DNA of 64,000 nt from Alitta virens (taxonomy: Eukaryota; Annelida; Polychaeta; Phyllodocida; Nereididae). The translations under genes were made by a program, and so were the position numbers. The notes beneath the pieces are model-generated. The model worked only from the letters and a program-made list of their open reading frames with translations. It searched no databases and had not been told where the DNA came from. Positions 46,850 to 58,499 of the stretch are shown in pieces. Position 1 is the stretch's first letter, and every line of letters begins with the position of its first letter. Location: assembly GCA_932294295.1 (NCBI GenBank), contig OW028577.1, forward strand, positions 5,492,001-5,556,000, written 5' to 3'.

Positions 46850-47278
46850 ATGTCTGACATGTTCACAATTTTGCTATCGTCTGTGACATTATGGTCGCTA
46901 TGCAGTGGCTATGATTTCCACTGCGGCCCCTGCATATGCACACCCCTTGAAGAACATACATTTTTAGCCAACTGTACAGGTGCTCCAGATTTGGCTGAGA
47001 TACTTACAGCAACCTTTCCAAAGGTTATCCAGAGGGGATTGGTGATCATAGATGTGAGGGGTACAGTTATGTGTGCTGCAGATGCCCCTGATGACCACGA
47101 TTACCCTTATGAGGTGATATTTTATAGTAACACATCACCTGAAGACAGCAGTACACTTCAGGAAACCACCTATTTTGATGGTGGTGCTACTGGGTCACCC
47201 ACAGGCACAATTCTTGGGGGCATAGCATTGTGCTTTGTAGTTGTATGCATCATAGCCATATCATGTGTATTGTATAAA
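46850..47278 (+). CDS. Secreted/transmembrane Cys-rich protein, LRRNT-like (first exon)
   Basis: N-terminal signal peptide (about residues 1-20, ILLSSVTLWSLCSG), a Cys-rich ectodomain with CGPCIC then ANCTGAPDL and VIIDVRGTVMC, a short Ser/Thr stalk, and one membrane segment (about 122-143, TILGGIALCFVVVCIIAISC). The C-C-C spacing and following short repeat resemble an N-terminal leucine-rich-repeat cap. Coding stops in frame at 47306-47308, but AAA|GTGAGTATAC at 47278 is a good donor directly after the membrane segment, where its paralogue on the other strand is also spliced. The last exon is not resolved: acceptors at about 47360 or 47725 are possible. Probable surface protein; entry, adhesion or decoy roles are inference. 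Confidence 0.6.
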
Positions 47279-47308
47279 GTGAGTATACTCATTATTCTTG
47301 TTTCTTAA

Positions 47309-48311
47309 TATAGTTATAGTCTGTCGAAGTATTGTTTTCTTAATATTTATAGTTGGCACATTCTTATAACAGTGATTATAGTTTATTGATTATTTTATAT
47401 ATATATTAAAGCCTTACAGGGTCGGCATGCTTTATGCTGTGTAAATATGTATATTAACAAGGCCTGTGTTACTGCACTAGCTGTTTATATATATTAAAGC
47501 CTTACGGGGTCAGTATACTATGCTGTGTAAATTGTGTGTATATTTATTCATTAAAAACTTTTACAAACGATCTGTGTGATTTACTACACTATAAATATAT
47601 ATAGCGATAACCAGTGAGCTAAATACGTACTGATGCATGTGGCACCATCTATAACCAGAATTAACTGAAGTGTAAAGTGGTGAACCATAAACATACACTC
47701 TGAATGATGTGTATACATGGTGCAGGAGCCAAGATCTTCGTCACACTTATTAATTCATCATCTACGCTGATCCTTCAGCAAGTGCTGAGGTCAAAAATCT
47801 CTCAGCACTATAAAGCATCCTGTCTACATCCTGTCTCGATAACGGCTAAGGCTACTACACCTTTTGTATATTATTACAATAATGTTTTAAAAAAGCTTGT
47901 AATATATGTGCATTATTTAATAGCATCGACTTATCTTAGATAATGATCAACTTAAATGCATATAATAACACATAACACTAGTTAAGTATAAAATAATAAC
48001 CAAATATGTTATTCTGTTCAACTAAAATGTCATAAAACAACAATGTATCAGCTATATAATAAACACTGTAATTGGTAAGAATTCATTAAGAAGACATCAA
48101 ATTGTATGATAGTACAAACACTGTACCAGATATATATTACATATAATAATAAACATATATGTTATTCTGTTCAACTAAAACATGTCATAAACAACAATGT
48201 ATCAGCTATATAATAAACACTGTAATTGGTAAGACATCAACTGTATGGTAGCCAGCTTTAAGGTATACAAACACTGTACCAGATATATATTATATTGTTA
48301 TTGTTAATTAA
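47309..48311. other. AT-rich spacer with local duplications
   Basis: Lies between the two converging membrane-protein genes. It holds two duplicated pairs: ATATTAAAGCCTTACNGGGT at about 47404 and 47494, and a 75-bp block at about 48005-48080 repeated at 48158-48233 (TTATTCTGTTCAACTAAAA onward). The + gene may have its last exon here. A 79-codon frame at 47704-47943 has no other support. Confidence 0.6.
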
Positions 48312-49395
48312 TTACATGAAAGACGTCACTTGTGTAGAAGTGGATGCAGCGTCCTCAAACTCATCGCTAAATGCGGGCCTCCGGCTTACACGTGACTGTG
48401 TGCGGTAATTAGGATTGTATATGCTGGTATCTTCATTCTTATTTCTTCGTTTCCTGCGGATCACACGTACAACTGCGAATACTACCTATAATGATATAAC
48501 ACAAACAATAATAATGGCAGCGTTACACACATATAAATATATATATTAATGGCAACAGTAATCACTAGTCACCTTTACACACATGTATACTGTGAGGATG
48601 ATTAATAAGCATGTGTCAATTGATATTTCAGTCTTGAAATTCAAGAGCCAGCTCCATTTAGTTGGGACAGTGAGACATGCAGCTGCTGCAGCAGCTGCAG
48701 CAGAATCATAAGGTCGAGCGCCACCTGGTGTTGTTAACTGCTCTACCCCTGTTACAGTGGTGGATTCCTGAAATATAGTACTGTGGTGTATCCTGACAGT
48801 TGAAGCCCTCACATGCATGGAACTTGATGCTAAAACCTCAGCGTGTTTAGTTGTAGCTACCAAATTTGTGGTATATAATATCCTACCAGTAGTGGAATCT
48901 AGAGTGGAATTGAAGACCTTCGGTGCCCCAGATGTATCAGGCGTTGTAATTTCCATAGCATCAACAGTATTTGCATCTGTAATGATATCAATATACTCAT
49001 AATATATAATTATGATGATGTATAATAAACAGTGACAAATACACACCTAAAGTTATCATATGTGTACACAGAACTTTGTACAATTAACACAACTAACCTG
49101 TACTGATTGCTGAACACACCACTGGCAGCTGAGGGACTGCATCATTGCAGAACACTGTACCAGTCATATCAATGATACCTATCATCATATTCAGCTTTGT
49201 AGGGAAATGTGGAATTGATCTCAAAAAAGTGGATTTCCTACATGTTACAATAACTTTGCCATTAACGCCATAACTACATAAACAAAGGTCAAACTGATTT
49301 GCTTCAGGCATTGATCCACACGAAAACGAATAATCCGCCTTACATGCATGTATAATACACAAGGCAAACGTAATGAATCCTGTAAGTGAGGCCAT
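48312..49395 (-). CDS. Spliced secreted/transmembrane protein, paralogue of the + strand one
   Basis: Three exons on the minus strand: 49395-49098, 48976-48573 and 48485-48312, about 291 residues. Introns start GTTAGT (phase 1) and GTGACT (phase 0) and end in ACAG and ATAG; all three frames join without a stop. Exon 1: signal peptide (about 1-20) and a Cys-rich LRRNT-like domain (CLCSYGVNGKVIVTC, IIDMTGTVFC) matching the + strand protein. Exon 2: Thr/Ser-rich, probably glycosylated stalk with a poly-Ala run, then a membrane segment (TCLLIILTVYMCV). Exon 3: a basic, Arg-rich then Ser/Thr-rich cytoplasmic tail of 57 residues. Both genes splice just after the membrane segment, which supports common descent. 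Likely surface glycoprotein of the element; host receptor mimicry is an alternative. Confidence 0.65.
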
Positions 49396-49906
49396 TTCAC
49401 TTCATGAACTGTTCTTGCAAATCCTAGGTACTTGTGTGCAGACATAATTCTTATCACAACTTTTTTGTTACACTGTCAAAGCGTGATGCATAATCCAATA
49501 TTCATGACTTGTGCGCAGGCATATTCTTATCACCACTGTTTGTCTGTTGCACTGCCAAAGCTTGATATATAATCCAATATTCACGGAGAGTAGGCCAAAT
49601 GTATCAAAAACGCATCTTTTCTGATATGGCAATGTTATGCGCTAATGCCTCAACGATAACATTGTATTATGATTGCTTAGTGTAATATTCATGGAACTGA
49701 GAGTTGGCAGATATCAGAAAACATATCATTTACAAATTGTTGGCAGACATGTCATTACACATTAACACAGCATTGATAATATACACTGGCTACGTATTGA
49801 TAATATATACACTGGCTACTCATTGATAATATACACTGGTGTGCATAGCTATATACATACACATGTACATAATGTTTATATATATATATATATTATATAC
49901 ATACAA
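49396..49906. other. Spacer between polymerase and membrane-protein genes
   Basis: AT-rich. It contains two similar blocks of about 70 bp (about 49435-49505 and 49510-49580, sharing TGTTGCACTGCCAAAGC/TGTTACACTGTCAAAGC and ATAATCCAATATTCA) and a triplicated TTGATAATATACACTGGCTA motif at about 49771-49840. Probably holds the promoter of the - strand membrane-protein gene and the 3' end of the polymerase transcript. Confidence 0.55.
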
Positions 49907-52900
49907 TCAATACCCATATGGAAACGTTTTGAAACTGTCTAGTGCAACAACACGCTTTGTAAACACCTTTTTAAATGTTTTGGTGTATGGTCTGTTGTAG
50001 ACGATACCTAAATGTTTCACCCTACATATCTGTTTTGAAGGTGGTAATTTAATTGTTTCAATTGTATCCAGTAAAACCTCTTTCATTGAATCAAAATCAA
50101 TGAATTGACTGTTCACATAATTAAGGGTGATTCCTTTAACTTTGGTGACACTCTCACCATTATTAAGCTTGTAGCTATAGCTCTTTGGACCTGTTGATAT
50201 ATATGCTGTGATATGTGTGTTACAAGGTAACTCATCAGTGAGGTCCCCCAGAAGGTCCCCTGTTTCCAAGAGATCTTTTTGATGTTTGTTTTGCACAAAT
50301 ATAACAGAATCTGTATCAAAATACAGAGTTTGTTCACATGTCTTTTCTAATATACCAAATAGGTGTAGACGGGCAAGTGATGTTGTAAATGTCCCAATGA
50401 TTTCATTTGTAAAGGTGTTTTCCTCCTCAAATGATTCTGTACATTTCAGTTCGACCACTATCACTTCAGGTGTGATAATGTGGAAGTTTGTTACCTCTTT
50501 GGTAGGGTCATTTCTGATTTTTGTGTATTCTACCTTGGACTTAATATATTGTGTTCGGGGGAGGTCACCCCTCTGTATAAACTTACCCCATAACGTATTG
50601 GCGTAAAGCTTCGAAACCATCCTAAGTGATGGATTGTACTGTATCTTCCTTTTATCAAGAAGTATCCCCTGCTTGTCATGATAATATTGTATATAGTTAT
50701 CTCTATCTTCCTCGGTCTCAACCCAGCTGGGGTAACCGGAAGCTTCCTGCTTTACCTTCAGGAACATTTTGACATAATCCTGAAATATATTACAGCCTAT
50801 ATCATGTGTAGTTTGAGGATAGTGATAAATCTCATATATTTTCACTATTTTATAACCATGTTGAACGGCTACCTTGACTTCTTCTGTTGTCCATGTACCC
50901 ACAATTGCTCTGTCACCGTCAGTGCAAACACAAGGTTCTACACTCTCCAACCTTGCACACTGTGAGCACAGGGGAAATTTCAATTTACCGTTACACCTTA
51001 CAGGTAGTACTGGTATGAAAAGCTTTCTTGGTGGGACCACTTTAAGTTTCACCAACCCATAATAGGTTTTTAGTGTGTAGTCCATTTTGGACTGTTCTGT
51101 TATGATATCTGGGTGACACGTAGGGTACTCTGTATTAACGTTTACGTAACTATAGAGAGAAGTCACGTCATAGAATTTGATCAGCTCATCATCTGTGGCC
51201 TCATGTAAAAGGGATACTGGTGATACACGCCCCCCAAAGAAACTGTCGCGTATCTTCAAGGGCGTCACAAGATCCACAGAGTTCACAAATGCTTTCATGA
51301 CTTTGCTATGTTTAACCATTTTGTCAAACTCACATTCCCATATGTGCACAACTTTATAACCTTTGTCACCTATTTCTTTAAGTCTAGTCAGCGTTCTCTG
51401 ATAAATCTTCTCAAGAGTGGCACCTGTGCGGGGGTCACGTGCATGTCTATCTTTCCGACATGTATGACCATGCCAGCGACACCCTAAAAACTCATAAACT
51501 GTATCTGACCCTTCACGCTTTCCATCACAGTGATAATTAGTCCCTGGAATTCTGAACTCACCACCATTACGACTGTGGTGAATGACACATTCTGACACTT
51601 TCGCCACCCATTCGAGCCATGCCACAGCCTTGTGACTGTCATTGGGGTGCTTAGTGTAGCCTCTGGCAGGTATCTGTGGAATGGGGGAACTTAAGAATTT
51701 AGTTTTCACAATCTGTTCACTGTCAATGTCAACCCCTTTGATACTCCATTGACCTTTTTTCAATATAGCCACCTCATGCGTTCCGTCAATGAGTTCCACT
51801 TCATGCTCCTCATGGAGAAGCATCTCTCGCACTATTTGCATAGCACTTGATGCTATTGTAGCATGTGCAAAAGGATCTACTCCTTTTGCATCTTGTGCTG
51901 TCATGTCCATCAAAAGTGCACGGAATTTTGTGCAAGTTTCCCTTAATATGGTAACATCTGATCGTGTGTATGCAAGTATTTCTGTTTGGAAATTAAACAC
52001 TTTATCTGTCTGCTTCTCATGCCACTCCATGAATATTTCTCGGTCTTTCTTAGACATATACTGTACACCATAATAGCTGGGGTCAGGAAAGGGACCAATG
52101 TAATTCTGATTACTCTTTGTATTCAGATAATGTGGAAAATCTCCCTTTTTCAGTTCAGTCTGCAGCCCTAGTGCAGCAGGTAATTTTTTTAAAGCCATAG
52201 GCAGGAAATTTAAGCTATCAATACACCGTATATCAACACCTTTTTTGATAGTCATGGTCATGATTTTGCTCCCTGCATAGACAACTTCAGGAAAAACCCC
52301 ATTATTGATACAGTGGTTCAGGAGGAAATGCGAATCAAATGATTTTGCATTGTGTGCTATGGCTACAAACCCTTTGTGTTGTGGGGTGAGAAGCCACTTA
52401 CAGAAAGCATCACATGTATCAGTACCCTTAAAGATCATTTCCCTTTGCCCACATAGTTGGTTAGAACATGATGCTCTAAGGAATCCATCTTTATTCTGTG
52501 TGCTACACTTACTGCAGCGGTGTCCACAATTTGCACATTTTGATTCCGCTGTGAATGTGTCGTCTTTGCAAATGTCACAAGCGCTCTGACACACCAGGTA
52601 ATTAGGTACATGTCTCTCCAACCCACAATATCCTCTTTTACAGTTAACACATTTCCTACACCTTACACACATCTGCTCTGGAAGACAATCACTGCACTCG
52701 CTTTTAGGTCTGTTCAAGTAACCCTTATCACATGTTATGCGCTCATCTTGTGACGTTTCAAAATCATAGTAAATGAAACGTCCATCTGTTGTTTTAGGTT
52801 TCTTTATTCTATAATAACATAGATGTTCACCTACCACATACTCCTGGCAGCAGAAGCAGTACCATTCGTGACACATATGCTTAGCAGCATCACGTTTGGT

Positions 52901-54195
52901 TTTGTCAAGAATTTTATAGCACTTTAGACATCTGTAGTAGGTATCACATAGGGACAATCTCTCCTCACCTTTATTGACACCTGCATTGTACACTCTGCTT
53001 TCTTGATGACGTAAGTAACATTGCATACTTCTACACACCATGTTACACCTGTCACAAACCATTGAATCATCCCTATAACGACACTTGTCTGTGTTGCACG
53101 TAGCACATACTGATTCACAACTATGTCGCCATTTTTCACTATAAGTTGTTAAGCACTCTTCACAGAATTTTTTATAGACAAAAAAGCCCTTGATGTTAAC
53201 AATGCTGTGATAATGCTGATCTTTCAAATACAGATAAATTTTTTTTTTCCTCTCAGTTTTACCTGTGTACACTATTTCTTCGCCAATATCGCCAGACACT
53301 ACAACTATTTGTACATTAAGACAATCTTCAAACTTATACAAATCGTGTACAGGTACTGAGACATCATTTGGTAAACCTGCTTCCTTGAGCAGTTTCAACG
53401 CTTGACTACGTTGTGTATGCGGTTTCCTACACATTGTAGAATTCTTGTGCACAAACTTGTTAAACTTAGCTTGAGGCATTTTATTCAACTTTGCCATACA
53501 TGTGACTATAGCGCGTGCTGCGCATATAAACTCATTAGGTACTTCAGGAATGGTCACCATACTCCTCTTTTGCTTTATTGAACACTGGTCAGACAATGTA
53601 TCAACATTTACTATGGCTCTTCGCCCTCCACCAGAATCGGAGGCCTCCATTACTCCTACATTGACCTCGAATGTATCGTCTACAGTTAAGTCTTTGTTGG
53701 ACTGTAGAACAGCTTCAAATCTGTATTCCATAACAAAACAATGGTCAGGAATACACAAAAACATTTGTAATGTACTAATATATAATAATAATAATAATAA
53801 TATATATATATTACTCACCTCTCCATTATCACTTCAGATGTAATATTATGTTGGGGTTGACAGTGAATAGTTATTTCTTTGTCTAACCCTATGTGTCTGA
53901 TTGATAACCGTGCTTTGTCATTGGGGTTTGGATGGTTGGCTCTCACTCTGTCCATTACACTACCAAACATAGCACCCAGGTCATTTGTGATGTCAAGTAA
54001 TTTCTTCCCTTGATAGTTATTGTTAAATTTGGCTTTGAAAGTAACTTCTTCCACGCCATATTTTCGGGCTCTTCTCTCATTGATCTGTTCAATCCTATAA
54101 GGAACAGTATCCTCATCCTCATCCTCCTCATACTCCTTGTCATGCGATATGACACGACGTTTTGCAGGTGGCTCTTCAGACATGTTTGTTGTCAT
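49907..54195 (-). CDS. POLB: Protein-primed DNA polymerase B, spliced
   Basis: Two exons on the minus strand, 54195-53819 and 53720-49907, about 1,396 residues. The intron runs GTGAGT to ATACAG, phase 2. Exon 1 holds a nuclear signal (PPAKRR), an acidic run and the start of the conserved Polinton N-terminal domain, which continues into exon 2. Cys-rich zinc-binding clusters follow. Exonuclease motifs: I YYDFETS (D445), II HNAKSFDSH (D588), III YTRSDV (D714). Polymerase motifs: A FYDVTSLYS (D977), B SKLYANTLWGKF (K1163), C YFDTDSV (D1261, D1263). Motif A has SLYS where SLYP is usual. The A-to-B interval of about 185 residues is long enough for the protein-priming TPR insertions. It would copy the element from its terminal repeats with a protein primer. 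All key catalytic residues present. Confidence 0.95.
53721..53818 (-). other. Intron of the polymerase gene
   Basis: 98-bp GT-AG intron on the minus strand containing a (TAA)n/(TA)n tract. The upstream frame stops at its second codon and the frame through it has no ATG at its 5' end. Splicing restores one AGA codon and a continuous conserved N-terminal domain. Confidence 0.8.
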
Positions 54196-54659
54196 ACAAA
54201 TTGTTAAAAATCCACTGTGACATCTTTCTTACTTAATATACATAATGCTATGCCCTGGGAGACTTTATACACACGTGTCCATTACAGCTGATGTGTATCC
54301 ATGGAAAGATTTCTCATTGCAATGCTCAGATCCATGCAAAGATTATACTTCATCCTTTCACCCAATCATATACAGTAGACAGTCTACAGAGCTGTACCAT
54401 TGGTTACTTTTATCTCCCTATTTGATTTTTTTTGGGACTGTGCATGCTTTGTACATGTGTGGCCTGTGGCCATACTCTACATACCGAGTTTTTGATTCAC
54501 ATTGTATCATATATAATACATTTATATATATTCTATTTGCACGTTTATGCACAAGGTGGCCACGTACAATTCATCAGATCAAATCTATAGTGCTTTTACT
54601 GACATCTGGTGTATCTTTTCAATACTACTTATGTACCGTATGATGGCAGTACCTACTAT
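54196..54659. other. Right-end spacer of the Polinton
   Basis: Region between the polymerase start and the right terminal repeat. It should contain the polymerase promoter. A 132-codon + strand frame (54245-54643) runs through it but shows no recognised domain and enters the subterminal repeat, so it is probably chance. Confidence 0.5.
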
Positions 54660-54732
54660 GTAGGACGCTTTTACTGTCCTCTGGTGTACGTTTTAGTACT
54701 ATATTTTAAGGCCTAGTACTGTCATTACTACT
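54660..54732 (-). repeat. Polinton right terminal inverted repeat
   Basis: Perfect 73-bp inverted copy of the left end. Inside it, at about 54596-54615 (reverse strand), is a second copy of the ACACCAG..GTCAGTAAAAGC motif found within the repeat, giving a direct subterminal duplication at this end. Confidence 0.95.
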
Positions 54733-54738
54733 TTTGCT
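54733..54738. repeat. Target site duplication, right
   Basis: TTTGCT follows the right terminal repeat and matches the left copy at 34365-34370 exactly. Confidence 0.9.
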
Positions 54739-54829
54739 ATTTTTGGAAGTTAATGCTTCATAAAAACTCACAACCTTCTTAATAACTGCAATTTTCGTAT
54801 TAATGATATTGGAAGTTTCATTTTTTTTT

Positions 54830-55412
54830 CAGTACATCTTTGGTCTAGTCGGCCTATAATACAAGCATATCGTCGGCTCAGTCCTTTAAACGGATTATTT
54901 TGTGAAAGGAATGTTTAGTTTATTTGCATAGGATTTCGGAATATTGATAATTGGGCATAAATAATTTTAGCTCTAATTAAAAATGAATAAGCCAGAGATA
55001 TTTTCATAATTACCTATTATTGCTATCTTTTAGCAAATTTTCACGAAGCTGTGTAATAGTAAACTAGCATAATCTCTTGGCTAATACATTGAAAGTGGAA
55101 ATTGTCTCTATCATTATTATGCAGTGAAATGAACAGTGAGCAGATACAGCAAAAAACAAATGCAAAATACGTTTAGTTTAGAAATCTAAACTAAATGTAC
55201 CTTAACAGCTGCTTAGACATTTTAGTTTGGAACATTAAATTACTAGTACATTTTATTGAAAGCAATCATTGATATTTAACCAACTTCAAAATGTCACTCT
55301 AAAAACGGTAGAAAATTACATTTTTCTGTTGTTCATTTCGCTATAAATTCAAAACAGCTCCATTGATTTGCCTCAAATTTACAGAAGATGCTCTCAACAT
55401 CTACCAAAGTTA
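54830..55412. other. Host intergenic DNA right of the Polinton
   Basis: AT-rich with no supported gene. The DNA on either side of the Polinton becomes continuous once one TTTGCT copy is removed. Confidence 0.55.
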
Positions 55413-55812
55413 AAGGTGCACTGTCTGTCAAATTTGCACAAAAAAGTAATGATATAAATCAATACTGCCTTCTTGTTTCATGATATATTTTACCATTACA
55501 TGCCCATTTTTGGTCAACAATTTAGTTCTAATTTACAATAAATAGTATAAATATTAGTTTTTCATGCCATCAAAAACTAAAATATGTAAAAAAACCGAGT
55601 GATGACATCACAATACTAAACGATGGTGATGATGTCATTTCCATTGTTTTGGTCTGGATTTTCTCTCAATGTATAATTTATTTTTTAGTAATTAATGTCT
55701 GATAAAATCATTAGATCGCACAAATATAGTTTGCCTTGATTAATAAAGGTTATTTATGAACTATTTGATTGAGTCTTACAAAATCGCAAATTTGACAGAC
55801 AATGCAGCTAGG
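55413..55812. mobile_element. MITE-like element with GTCTGTCAAATTTGC ends
   Basis: AAGGTGCACTGTCTGTCAAA near the left end is matched inverted by TTTGACAGACAATGCAGCTA at the right, about 400 bp apart. The interior is AT-rich and non-coding. Confidence 0.7.
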
Positions 55813-56358
55813 CCTATAAGATAAATATATATAACACCTGTAAAATGAGTAGACTGTTTAAGTGTAATTGCAGTTAATGTGAGACTAAATATGAAATCTA
55901 TTCTTTACAAATGACAGTGCTTAAATACAAGGTTCATCTTTCCTCCCACAACAAATTGTTGTATGAACATAATATTCAAGCATTACATAAACTACATTTA
56001 GACATGATTGTGACCATTAAAGATATATTTTATGTTGTTATTAATGTTTATATTTAGTACCCATAGTGTATAGAAAACATACTCTCCAAATAAATGGCAT
56101 AGTCTCTTTTTGTGATTCAATTGACGCTATTAAGGTAAACCTAATTTTCAATAATATTTAATAGATACTTTACTGAATTTAATGCAGAATATGTTAATCA
56201 GAGAGATACCTACAAATAAACTCTATATAAGCAAATGCCATTCAGATTCCTTGGCTACTAATGCTAGAATGTTTAACTATGTTTGTAATTTTATGCTTTT
56301 AAGAGCACAGCATTGACATATGCCTTAATACAATTCAGGTCCTGCCACTGTTCTGGTA

Positions 56359-56625
56359 TACAGTTAGTTTCATTAAAAACGGCCCTTCAAATTGAAACTA
56401 GACAAAGCTGTCGTAGCTGGCTACTCAAAACCGGATCTAACAGTACATATTTATGATATGTTATTAATTTCTTACATTTACCAATGTTTATATTTATCTG
56501 GTGATAGATGTAAGCCGATTATTAGCTATAGAAGTGGACAGAAGCAGCTGGCTTTAGCATGTTTAGACCACAGCCAGGTACAGGTCGCTACAGACAGACA
56601 ACCGTATTTTATGAAACTAACTGTA
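56359..56625. mobile_element. MITE with GTACAGTTAGTTTCAT ends, copy 3 (inverted)
   Basis: TACAGTTAGTTTCATTAAAA to TTTTATGAAACTAACTGTA, with a TA-rich flank. The interior matches copy 1 in reverse (GTAGCTGGCTACTC, GCCAGGTACAGG). Confidence 0.82.
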
Positions 56626-56629
56626 TACT

Positions 56630-57725
56630 ATTTTTATAAAATGCCTCTCAGATTAAAATTTTTATAAGGTCCATCACTGGATCATGCATCTCAAGTCGGA
56701 TAATGGCATACTGAGTATACGGTTTCCAGTCGGCCCCCCTGATCCAGACCCTGCCATCGGGCCCCCCTATTCCAGAAAGTCTAGCTACGCCACTCACTGT
56801 ACAACATAATAGAAGGGTATAAATTGCATGTTCAGCTTTACTTATATTATCTTTCTGTTACTTATATTATCTTTCTGTTATCAGCAGATTTTCAATGCCA
56901 AGCCGTTTTATATTTTACTTCACCCATTCGTCATTTATTTCCTGACTGGAAGCAGTGAGCAGCACTTGGTGAACGATATTTTCATTTAATTGCCTTTTTT
57001 GGTGTTTTTTTTATATTCGCTGTATTTTTCTGAAATCTAAATTATTCACGCACTTCTCACCTGATTTCCAAAATTTAAGTCCTTTGCTACTATTCTAATC
57101 AAACACAGAGAAGATAAAAGTGATACTGTAGATGAATTTTAGAAATTATGAAAATGGTAAAATGACCCATTACTTGAATTTCGACCAGAAATTATTTTTT
57201 CCGCAAAATAAAAAATGAGGCTATTTCTTTGTGTGCAAAACAAAATTAGTTATCATTTAAAGTCATTTTTGTATTATCCATATTTATGAAGCCTCAAAAA
57301 AAGCAAATTTATGTGAAAAATAGCTCCAAAAGACACTAACTTTGAGACGCTCCTGTAGAAAAACTAAATACAATTTAAGAGATCTGACTTCGAAGCAAAA
57401 AGTATTAAAACATCCATAAACAGCCAAAATAATGTACAGGATTGTGCATATAAATTACCAGTAAGAAAAACGGATCCGCAGAGATATATCTCTATGAGTG
57501 AGTGGGTAATATCATATTTAACAATGTGTATACTTGTAAGGTCATTCACATCCTAGGTATGGGATAGCTAGACAGGCATTACTAGTGTGCATTGTATAAA
57601 GCCCTATGATGGTCACTAGGGTTTGAGGTCTTCACCTAGTTTTACATGGACAACTAACTAGGTTTCACCCTGGCCATGAGGCCCATGACTTTTGAGGGCC
57701 CAAGGTCTGTCACTTCACACAATTT
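56630..57725. other. Host intergenic DNA
   Basis: AT-rich. It includes a CCCCCCTGAT/CCCCCCTATTC remnant near 56735-56800 ending TAGCTACGCCACTCACTGTA, similar in style to 33785-33815. No gene seen. Confidence 0.5.
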
Positions 57726-57729
57726 GGGT

Positions 57730-57898
57730 GAGGGCCCAGCTCAGTGGTAGCGCACTGGGCTTCCAACCACTGGGTCCTGGATTCAATTCCCGGTCAAGCC
57801 TATGTTGGATGGGTGTTTCATCCTTCGTCTCATTGCCATGGTCCCTGCCTTTCCTAATTAGCCCATCAGGTGCAGAAATACAGAACGTAAAGCCCTAA
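57730..57898 (+). repeat. tRNA-derived SINE
   Basis: The head (57730-57800) resembles a tRNA: CAGCTCAGTGGTAGCGC matches box A and GGATTCAATTCCCGG matches box B, spaced about 42 bp apart as in tRNAs. A tail of about 100 bp without tRNA features follows. This is a pol III-driven short retroposon, not a functional tRNA, because the acceptor stem does not pair cleanly. Confidence 0.75.
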
Positions 57899-58499
57899 TT
57901 GCGTCACAGCTATGAATACATATAAATTTCATGCACACATTGAACAGTCCTTCATGCATGGTAAGCATTCCTGTCAATTAAGTTTCCTTTACAAATATTT
58001 CATGGAAAATTTTACTATAATTGTTCTCTTTTAATTCAACATGGCTATTTCCTCTGTGAAACATTTGTGCCGAAGCGTTAGTTTTCAAAGTACAACAAGG
58101 CGGCAGAGCATGTTGTTATAAAATTGTAAAGCAACTGGAAAAATACTAATTAACTTTTCAGACAAATATATGTTTTAAATATAATTGCATAATACCCTTA
58201 AATGACATTTGCAGCAATACCTTTTATAATTTCAAAAAGCATTATTTTAAGTACGTACAGGTCTACACGATACAATTCAGGGTGCGGCCAAAAAACTTGC
58301 ACCAGGCATCTTCTCTGTTCATATAACCCTAGTTTACTCAAATGCTTACGAGGTCTTTTTTCAGTTGTGACACATTTAGTAAGGGGTATAAGCAATTGGT
58401 CATTGTGATATTTTTGATCTTATAATGTCAAACAATATTATATTATCTGAATTATTGAGAGGGTGCATGCCACAAGGCTTGTTCTGAGTGACACATAAT

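Larger units (their letters stand above)
34371..54732. mobile_element. Polinton/Maverick (adintovirus-like) element, 20.4 kb
   Basis: Self-synthesising DNA transposon or endogenous adintovirus-like genome. It is bounded by perfect 73-bp inverted repeats beginning AGTAGTAATGAC and flanked by TTTGCT direct repeats (34365-34370, 54733-54738), the 6-bp duplication typical of Polintons. It holds the diagnostic gene set: protein-primed PolB, retroviral-type integrase, FtsK/HerA-type packaging ATPase, major and minor capsid proteins. Integrase and PolB lie near opposite ends on opposite strands, as is usual. Most reading frames are open over their full family length once three spliced genes are accounted for. 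No adenain-like protease was found, so it may be incomplete or use another maturation route. Length is at the upper end of the usual 15-20 kb, inflated by a 2.1-kb internal satellite. Confidence 0.96.

Noticed and set aside
47704..47943. 79-codon frame between the two membrane-protein genes
   Set aside because: No signal or domain. Part of it could be the last exon of the + strand gene in another frame, which is noted there.
53502..53843. 113-codon + strand frame opposite the polymerase
   Set aside because: Antisense shadow of the polymerase coding sequence.
54245..54643. 132-codon + strand frame near the Polinton right end
   Set aside because: No recognised domain, overlaps the subterminal repeat and probably the polymerase promoter. 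Kept only as a remote possibility.
57730..57800. Possible functional tRNA gene
   Set aside because: Boxes A and B are present but the acceptor and other stems do not pair well, and a non-tRNA tail follows, so a SINE is the better reading.
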